Of a DNA stretch of 11,826 nt, positions 7,072-11,826 are shown piece after piece. Numbering within the stretch: the first letter of the stretch is position 1; each line of letters starts with the position of its first letter. The notes below the pieces were generated by a model, which made no database searches, had not been told where the DNA came from, and saw only the letters and a program-made list of their open reading frames with translations. Source of the stretch: Candidatus Hermodarchaeota archaeon (GTDB lineage: Archaea > Asgardarchaeota > Hermodarchaeia > Hermodarchaeales > Hermodarchaeaceae). Position numbers and translations under genes: made by a program. The DNA lies in the NCBI GenBank assembly GCA_016839995.1, contig JAEOTD010000041.1, positions 1 through 11,826 on the forward strand, written 5' to 3'.

Positions 7072-7078
7072 TTTTTTT
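7072..7078 (+). terminator. Oligo-T run after the gelsolin-like/Roadblock pair
   Basis: Seven T residues follow the Roadblock stop codon by one base; archaeal RNA polymerase often terminates at such runs. An A-run just before (7061-7066) could pair weakly with it. The short distance to the next start (7101) means readthrough into the HD gene is possible. Confidence 0.4.
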
Positions 7079-7100
7079 CAAGGACCACCCTTTAGTGTGA

Positions 7101-7685
7101 GTGATGACACTATTTCAATTCCTCACAATATTTGATGATCTGAAACAGGTGCTCAGAACAGGTTGGTTGCTCCGAGGCGTTCCACCCTCCCGAGCCGAAA
7201 ATGTTGCGGCACATTCACACACAACAGCAATTCTAGCATATCTACTAGCCCTGCAGACCAAGGAATCCGTGGATTTACACCAAGTGCTCTTAATGGCACT
7301 AATTCATGACGCACCGGAAGCAGTAATTGGTGACATACCCATGAGCGCTCAAAGAGCAGATCCAGAAATTAGAGAAGCAAAGGAAAAAGCAGAAGATAAC
7401 GCCATGAACCAAATTCTGACCTATCTCCCAGCAGAACTTCAGCCGACAGTAAGTGAAGCCTGGTCAGCTTATCGAAAAAGAACCTCTTTGGAAGCGCGCC
7501 TAGTTGAGGCGGCAGATCGCTTGGCAACTGCACTACACGCAGCACAGTTAGTAAAATCTGGATTTCCTGTAGAAGCATTTCAACCATTTATGGATCATGC
7601 TGAAAAAACCGTTGAAGCCCTTCATATACCTCAAGCCAAGGATTTCATTAAAGAACTTCGAGAGGTTTTCCCCCAAAAGCTCTGA
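7101..7685 (+). CDS. HD-domain phosphohydrolase, YfbR/HDDC2-like 5'-deoxynucleotidase
   Basis: A 194-residue HD-superfamily protein, probably a metal-dependent hydrolase that removes the 5'-phosphate from (deoxy)nucleoside monophosphates, as YfbR and HDDC2 do. Metal and catalytic residues are in place: RAENVAAHSH (H38), LIHDAPEAVIGDI (H69, D70, E73, D78) and EARLVEAADRLATAL (D139). The spacing and the ENVAxHS and HDxxEAxxGDI blocks match the HD_3 group rather than tRNA- or (p)ppGpp-type HD proteins. The length agrees with the family. The start is GTG 7101 or ATG 7104; no SD is clear, so it may be leaderless or coupled to upstream translation. It ends 55 bases before the chosen aspS start. The exact substrate is not readable from sequence. 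Confidence 0.85.
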   Translation: MMTLFQFLTIFDDLKQVLRTGWLLRGVPPSRAENVAAHSHTTAILAYLLALQTKESVDLHQVLLMALIHDAPEAVIGDIPMSAQRADPEIREAKEKAEDNAMNQILTYLPAELQPTVSEAWSAYRKRTSLEARLVEAADRLATALHAAQLVKSGFPVEAFQPFMDHAEKTVEALHIPQAKDFIKELREVFPQKL

Positions 7686-7701
7686 AGATATGAGGAAGAA
7701 A

Positions 7702-7736
7702 CGTTTAAGACACGTATTAACCGAGGAACCGCAGGA
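7702..7736 (+). promoter_or_regulatory. Putative aspS promoter (CGTTTAAGAC) and SD
   Basis: CGTTTAAGAC at 7702-7711 resembles an archaeal TATA box. It lies 37 bases before the ATG at 7741, which also has AGGAG at 7732-7736. If used, it argues against the longer aspS start at 7690. Confidence 0.4.
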
Positions 7737-7740
7737 GTTG

Positions 7741-9108
7741 ATGAAGATAACACCAAAATCCAAGTCGCTTAAAGAATCTGAACCAGAGACACTTCAACCG
7801 AGTCATTATTCAAATGAACTGAACCCGAAGATGGCCGGACAATCCATTACAATTGCAGGGTGGGTGCAGCGAATCCGCCGATTGGGAAAAATCAGTTTTC
7901 TTCTAGTTCGTGACCGGGAGGGAATCACGCAATGTACCCTTCCTCATGCGAAATCAGCTCCTGAACTGCTTGAAATGTTGGACCGGTTAGACAATGAATA
8001 TGCAGTTGTTGTAAAGGGTCAAGTCAAGGCGGAAAAACAAGCGCAACGTGGCGTTGAACTAATTCCCGAACAGATCATATTGGTAAATTCAGCCCCTGCA
8101 ACCCTTCCTTTGGATACTTCTGGTAAAGTCGAAGCAGACATTGGAACCCGTTTTGATAACCGAGTAATTGATTTACGCCGTACTGAAGCACAGTACCTCT
8201 TCAAAGTTCAACATATGACTGTCTCTCACATGCGCCAATTCTTGGAAGGAAAAAGGTTTCGTGAAATCCATACTCCGAAAATTGTAGCTACTGCAACAGA
8301 AGGTGGGGCGGATTTATTTGAGGTAAAGTACTTCGAACGTAAGGCATTTCTTGCCCAGAGCCCTCAATTCTACAAGCAGTTGTGTTTAGTCGCAGGCTTT
8401 GACCGGGTTTATGAAGTTGCCCCTGTTTATCGTGCAGAGAAGCATAACACGCCACGTCACCTGAATGAGTACACCAGTTTTGATTATGAAATGGCGTGGA
8501 TTCAGAGTGAAGAAGAAGTCATGCAGCTCGAAGAACAAATGCTTGTCGAGACGTTCTCTTCTGTGAAAAAGAGTTGTAAGAACGAGCTTGAAGCGTTAGG
8601 AGCAAATATCACTGTTCCAAAGACACCTATACGGCGAATTGAGGTTCGAGAAGCCATCGAGATGTTACGAGAGGAAGGGCTGGATCTTCCTCCTGATTCA
8701 GATATTCCTAGCGAAGGTGAAGAAAAACTCTATCAGCGGGTGAAAGAGGAAACTGGGGAAGAATTCTTCTTCTTAACACGATACCCGACAACCATCCGTC
8801 CGTTCTACACATTACCTTTAGAAAGTGACCCAACCCTCACACGGGGTTTTGACTTGGTGTACCGGGGGATGGAAGTGACAACGGGAAGTCAACGCATTCA
8901 CCAATACGATATGTTGGTCCAAAAACTGAAAGAGGCTGGTTTGAACCCGAAGACCTTTGCATTTTATGTAGAGCCATTCAAATTTGGTGCTCCACCTCAT
9001 GGGGGTCTAGCAATTGGGATCGAACGACTGACGATGCAAATGCTGGGATATTCCAATATCCGAGAAGCTGTTCTGTTCCCCCGAGACCGGACGCGCTTAG
9101 TCCCCTAA
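7741..9108 (+). CDS. aspS: Aspartyl-tRNA synthetase, archaeal/eukaryotic type
   Basis: A 455-residue class IIb synthetase. It has an N-terminal OB-fold anticodon-binding domain (about 35-115: ITIAGWVQRIRRLG, then FLLVRDREGITQ). The catalytic core has ATEGGADLFEVKYF (183-196), FLAQSPQFYKQ (203-213), motif 2 with VYRAEKHNTPRH (229-240; Arg 231), and motif 3 HGGLAIGIERL (420-430; Arg 429), ending LFPRDRTRLVP. The GGADLFEV and QSPQ blocks favour aspartate over asparagine. It lacks the large insertion of bacterial AspRS. ATG 7741 has AGGAG just upstream; ATG 7690, in frame and four bases after the HD gene stop, would add 17 basic residues. At the OB-fold position that often tells tRNA-Asp from tRNA-Asn it has Gln 43, so its discrimination is unclear. 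Confidence 0.93.
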   Translation: MKITPKSKSLKESEPETLQPSHYSNELNPKMAGQSITIAGWVQRIRRLGKISFLLVRDREGITQCTLPHAKSAPELLEMLDRLDNEYAVVVKGQVKAEKQAQRGVELIPEQIILVNSAPATLPLDTSGKVEADIGTRFDNRVIDLRRTEAQYLFKVQHMTVSHMRQFLEGKRFREIHTPKIVATATEGGADLFEVKYFERKAFLAQSPQFYKQLCLVAGFDRVYEVAPVYRAEKHNTPRHLNEYTSFDYEMAWIQSEEEVMQLEEQMLVETFSSVKKSCKNELEALGANITVPKTPIRRIEVREAIEMLREEGLDLPPDSDIPSEGEEKLYQRVKEETGEEFFFLTRYPTTIRPFYTLPLESDPTLTRGFDLVYRGMEVTTGSQRIHQYDMLVQKLKEAGLNPKTFAFYVEPFKFGAPPHGGLAIGIERLTMQMLGYSNIREAVLFPRDRTRLVP

Positions 9109-9177
9109 CAGTTCAATTAGGGATTACGTAGGTAAGTTCAAGAGGAACATAATCTGAAGGATATGTAGGTGATTCTT

Positions 9178-9378
9178 TTGTCAAAACCAAGTGACCAGAT
9201 GGGCGCATATTTCCAAAAGAAAGGCGAGAACTTGGAGGAACTTGCAGACCACCATGCTTCTATTGGTGAAGTATCACAGGCCAAAGAACTCTATGCACAA
9301 GCCCGGTCGATGTATGAACGTTTGGGCAACCAAGACCTTATTTCACGCATTGATGAGAAACTAGGCAACCTCAAGTAG
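9178..9378 (+). CDS. Very small TPR-like protein
   Basis: About 66 residues, all predicted helix. The central part (LADHHASIGEVSQAKELYAQ, then ARSMYERLGN) matches one tetratricopeptide repeat: small residues, a Gly turn, A..LY..A, and a Tyr/Leu ending. A second half-repeat (LISRIDEKLGNL) follows. Such single-TPR proteins could bind a partner or self-associate; no function can be named. The start is uncertain: GGTGAT at 9168-9173 is a good SD for TTG 9178, while GTG 9169 would overlap that SD. It lies about 70 bases after aspS on the same strand and converges with the next gene, 36 bases from its stop. The repeat pattern and the SD support a real gene despite its size. Confidence 0.6.
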   Translation: MSKPSDQMGAYFQKKGENLEELADHHASIGEVSQAKELYAQARSMYERLGNQDLISRIDEKLGNLK

Positions 9379-9414
9379 GGTACACTGGAAAATCCCGATT
9401 TGCGTGTTTGTGTT

Positions 9415-10419
9415 TCAGAAAATTGTAATGAAGCGGGTTGCCGGTTCACTTTGAAGCCGTACTGCAACTTGATCGCTGTTAACGTTCAGAAAGTGGAGTT
9501 CACTTTCAGTTAATTGTTTATGTAGTGGAGATAAGGCTTCGTCGAGGCCACCAGTGAGAATGAAATTCCCTGTTTGAATCAGGGGAACGTTAGTGCTTTG
9601 GTCTTGGGTTTCAAAGATTACAAGCGGAGTATTTGCCATTGCATACCTTGTACTAAGCCACGTAAGTAATTGCTGAGTTAGATTGGGTGGATCAACTAAG
9701 AAGAGAGGAGGAAGGTTATCGGTTTCTTGGGCAAGGAGTTTCAGGAGAAGCAAGTTGAAAGAAAGCGTTGTAACAGGTGCGTCGTTTCCCGATATGATGG
9801 TGGGGAGGTGCTGGATTTTTGATAAGGCGAGATTGTCATAGTTTGCACTGAATAGATTATGTGGAATGGCGTCCAGCAATCGTCTTATTTCATAATAGGG
9901 ACCGTTATGGCTTTGATAGAAGGGGAGAGTGTTTTGGAGGAATTCAAAAGTGGGTGTGGTTGACGATAAGATGGTTCGCCAAATTATTACATGGAAAAGG
10001 TTTCGGGCTGTTGGTGAAAGAGGCACAAACTCTTCTAGTAGGCTGATTAGGATGCTAATTTGCCGAGAGGGGTGTTGCCCTTGAGCGAGGTCAAATGGAT
10101 TGAAGGTGATGGCATCGGTTTCTAGGTCGAGATGCCAAAAAGGGGACTCACAGACCTGTTCTTCAAGACCCTCAGAGTGAAACCCTTTTACTACAAGAAC
10201 GGGAATCCGGTGATCATCACAGAGTTGGACAAGCAGATTGAAGTAAATGTCATGAGCCCTTGGACCCATGACAACGAGGTTGGAAAGATCCTGAACCGTT
10301 AGTGAAAAGGGATGTGTATGCTGGTTTTGAACAAGATATCCCAGTTGAAATAACACATTCTTGTGATACGATTCAAAGTTAGAAGGTGAATTTTCGTCCG
10401 ACAAGCCGTTTCCCTGCAT
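9415..10419 (-). CDS. HerA/VirB4-like ATPase homologue with degenerate Walker motifs (predicted pseudo-ATPase)
   Basis: A 334-residue soluble protein with no close match I can name. Its layout follows the HerA/VirB4/TraG type of P-loop ATPase: a strand and loop NLVVMGPRAHDIY (47-59) where Walker A should be, RIPVLVVKG (71-79), HLDLETDAITFNPFDL (96-111, close to the INPFDL block of that group), LFLVDPPNLT (239-248) at the Walker B site and LVIFETQDQ (266-274) at the sensor position. Walker A lacks the GK[S/T] needed for phosphate binding, and Walker B has DP rather than DE, so ATP hydrolysis is unlikely. The reading frame is intact, so it is probably a structural or regulatory relic, not debris. 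The ATG at 10419 is the first in-frame start after a stop codon. It lies alone on the minus strand. The homology is inferred by eye. Confidence 0.55.
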   Translation of the reverse strand: MQGNGLSDENSPSNFESYHKNVLFQLGYLVQNQHTHPFSLTVQDLSNLVVMGPRAHDIYFNLLVQLCDDHRIPVLVVKGFHSEGLEEQVCESPFWHLDLETDAITFNPFDLAQGQHPSRQISILISLLEEFVPLSPTARNLFHVIIWRTILSSTTPTFEFLQNTLPFYQSHNGPYYEIRRLLDAIPHNLFSANYDNLALSKIQHLPTIISGNDAPVTTLSFNLLLLKLLAQETDNLPPLFLVDPPNLTQQLLTWLSTRYAMANTPLVIFETQDQSTNVPLIQTGNFILTGGLDEALSPLHKQLTESELHFLNVNSDQVAVRLQSEPATRFITIF

Positions 10420-10582
10420 TCCATGCGGGTTTCACCCCTTTTTTAGGTATTCGTGATAATCTGTTTCAACAGACAGACACCATTCAGAGAGGTCACTGAA
10501 AGTATTCGTAGGATTCAGCAAGTTGCCGCGTCCTATTTAAGAAAGAAGCGTTAATGCTCACTTTACTGGTAAGGCGTTGACC
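10420..10582. promoter_or_regulatory. Divergent intergenic region with a TATA box for the UbiA-family gene
   Basis: 163 bases between divergent genes. TATTTAA at 10534-10540 is a good TATA-like element 49 bases before the ATG at 10583. On the minus strand, GGTGA (complement of 10428-10432) could serve as SD for the pseudo-ATPase gene, 12 bases upstream of its ATG. No RNA gene or small coding region is apparent. Confidence 0.5.
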
Positions 10583-11500
10583 ATGAAAGTGAAACCCTTC
10601 ATCACCATTATGCGCCCAGCCAACCCCCTATTCGGCAGCCTTACTGCCATTATTGGCGTTCTTACAACCAACTACTTCATCATCGTCAACTTTGGATTAA
10701 TTCGCTGGACAATTCCTGAACTGCTTATTGTATTGCTCCTTACAGCCTCGACTTACATCTTCATGGCAGCCGCAGGAAACGTCGTCAACGATATCTACGA
10801 TTTGGAAGTTGACAAGGTTAACCGCCCAGATCGCCCATTACCAAGTGGACAAATCACCATTCGCCAAGCGAAAGCATGGACGGTAATCCTCATCCTGTTA
10901 TCGTTGTTGTTTTCCGTCTTTACTGTCCCATACTCTTTTATCGGCATCTGGACCGTCGCTCTTGCCGCCATATTCGCGGTGGTAGGTTTGGTGTATGCGG
11001 CAAAAGGAAAAGTCATGGGACTTTGGGGAAACTTCACGGTGGCAATCAGTTTCGCCTTTGGTCTCTTTTACGGAGCTTTAGTCACCTATTTGTTCATTCC
11101 ACCAGTCATCTTCGTCTATTTCATTACAGCTGCTAGTGTTTTACAGGGGCGCGAGATAATCAAAGGGATTGAGGATATTGAAGGCGATGCCTTACGAGAT
11201 GTCCAAACAATAGCCCGGAAATATGGAATTCGGAAAGCTGCAATTCTTGCTGCAATATGTAACATAATTGGAATTGTTAGCTTCCTGACACCCTGGATAG
11301 CCAACATGCTGGGGCTGATTTGGACAGGACCACTTTACATAATCCTCGTAATTCCAGCGTCACTCTGCGTGGCGATTTCTGCAATCCTGATTCTTCGGAA
11401 TACAGAAGAGAGAGCCGCACGAGCAAGTTTCTTCGATAAAATCGGAGCTTACCTGGGATTATTGACCTTTCTGTTAGGATCTATCTTCATCATCATTTGA
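10583..11500 (+). CDS. UbiA-family prenyltransferase, probable digeranylgeranylglyceryl phosphate synthase (DGGGPS)
   Basis: A 305-residue, eight- to nine-helix membrane enzyme. The likely reaction attaches the second geranylgeranyl chain to geranylgeranylglyceryl phosphate, a core step of archaeal ether-lipid synthesis. The first Asp-rich motif, NDIYDLEVDKVNRPDRPL, is at 69-86; the second, REIIKGIEDIEGD, is at 190-202. These bind the Mg-diphosphate of the prenyl donor. The intervening GKVMGLWGN (142-150) and the N-terminal IMRPANPLFG are typical of the archaeal DGGGPS group. Hydrophobic helices fill the rest. The chosen start is ATG 10583; TTG 10577 is an alternative. Other UbiA members (quinone or heme prenyltransferases) cannot be excluded from sequence alone. 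The stop is followed at once by an SD, so it is probably cotranscribed with the metallophosphoesterase. Confidence 0.85.
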   Translation: MKVKPFITIMRPANPLFGSLTAIIGVLTTNYFIIVNFGLIRWTIPELLIVLLLTASTYIFMAAAGNVVNDIYDLEVDKVNRPDRPLPSGQITIRQAKAWTVILILLSLLFSVFTVPYSFIGIWTVALAAIFAVVGLVYAAKGKVMGLWGNFTVAISFAFGLFYGALVTYLFIPPVIFVYFITAASVLQGREIIKGIEDIEGDALRDVQTIARKYGIRKAAILAAICNIIGIVSFLTPWIANMLGLIWTGPLYIILVIPASLCVAISAILILRNTEERAARASFFDKIGAYLGLLTFLLGSIFIII

Positions 11501-11516
11501 AAGGAGAGAAAACTAG

Positions 11517-11826
11517 CTGCGGATTGCTGCCACAAGCGACATTCATTGGCCCCAGTACCAAGGATTGTTCATCAAATCCTTGCGACAACTCCCACCTAAA
11601 CTGGATCTCTTCCTTCTGGCTGGAGATTTGGTTAACCGTGGAAATTCACGCAGTATAATTCCGATAGTTGAGAAACTCAAAGAGGCTAACCTTGATTGCC
11701 CAATTGTTGCCTGCTTCGGAAATGACGATTACGACACAATAAAAGACACCCTACGGACTCAAGCCCAGGACACCATAACCTTCCTTGATGATGAACTCCG
11801 GACTTTTACCATTAGGAGAAAAAAGG
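11517..11826 (+). CDS. Calcineurin-like metallophosphoesterase (3' part missing; apparent CTG start)
   Basis: The first 103 residues of a metallophosphoesterase, cut by the window edge. The residues read IAATSDIHWPQYQ (D8 and H10, first metal-binding motif), LDLFLLAGDLVNRGN (about 30-44, GD motif) and VACFGNDDYD (about 61-70, the GNH[D/E]-like motif with Asp in place of His, as in a number of archaeal members). Such enzymes use two metal ions to cleave phosphomonoesters or phosphodiesters; the substrate is unknown. The in-frame codon before CTG (11517) is a TAG stop, and no ATG, GTG or TTG occurs before the conserved first strand. GGAGAG at 11503-11508 is well placed for CTG 11517. It follows the UbiA-family stop by 16 bases. 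Confidence 0.82.
   Translation, partial: MRIAATSDIHWPQYQGLFIKSLRQLPPKLDLFLLAGDLVNRGNSRSIIPIVEKLKEANLDCPIVACFGNDDYDTIKDTLRTQAQDTITFLDDELRTFTIRRKK

Noticed and set aside
7597..7740. Longer aspS N-terminus starting at 7597 or 7690
   Set aside because: The start at 7597 would overlap the HD gene by 89 bases with a basic, non-family N-terminus. The ATG at 7741 has an SD and a plausible TATA box upstream; 7690 remains possible but is less supported.
9415..10419. Pseudogene call for the HerA/VirB4-like gene
   Set aside because: The frame is open over 334 codons with a consistent fold pattern and no stop or frameshift. Loss of the Walker residues alone does not show a dead gene.

Overview
This window most likely comes from an Asgard-type archaeon. 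Three kinds of evidence point there. (1) Archaeal membrane-lipid enzymes sit at both ends: a CDP-alcohol phosphatidyltransferase of the archaetidylinositol-phosphate type on the left and a UbiA-family DGGGP-synthase-like prenyltransferase on the right. (2) Gene starts follow archaeal signals: TATA-like boxes about 40-55 bases before the starts, GGAGG or GGTGA Shine-Dalgarno (SD) sites, and frequent GTG/TTG starts. (3) Two neighbouring genes look like eukaryotic signature proteins: a gelsolin-like domain protein followed 18 bases later by a Roadblock/LC7 protein. The Asgard assignment rests mainly on (3) and is an inference. Base composition looks fairly even throughout. I see no IS element, CRISPR array, tRNA or rRNA.

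Layout, left to right. 1-553 (minus) is the lipid head-group enzyme, cut by the window edge. 704-1907 holds two overlapping PhoU/TrkA_C paralogues. 1996-2919 is thioredoxin reductase (trxB). 2993-4180 is a predicted secreted, C-terminally membrane-anchored protein built of alpha/alpha-toroid (prenyltransferase/squalene-cyclase-like) repeats. 4278-5654 is seryl-tRNA synthetase (serS). 5808-6656 and 6675-7070 are the gelsolin-like/Roadblock pair. 7101-7685 is an HD-domain phosphohydrolase of the YfbR/HDDC2 type. 7741-9108 is an aspartyl-tRNA synthetase (aspS). 9178-9378 is a very small TPR-like protein. 9415-10419 (minus) resembles a HerA/VirB4-type ATPase whose Walker A and B motifs have decayed. 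10583-11500 is the UbiA-family enzyme, followed by a truncated metallophosphoesterase that apparently starts with CTG.

Most genes are housekeeping (translation, redox, membrane lipid, nucleotide clean-up), in short co-directional runs with gaps under about 165 bases. No gene-free stretch reaches 300 bases. The most novel part is the gelsolin-like plus Roadblock pair, which looks like a two-gene cytoskeletal or GTPase-signalling unit. Next in interest are the pseudo-ATPase at 9415-10419 and the cell-surface toroid protein.
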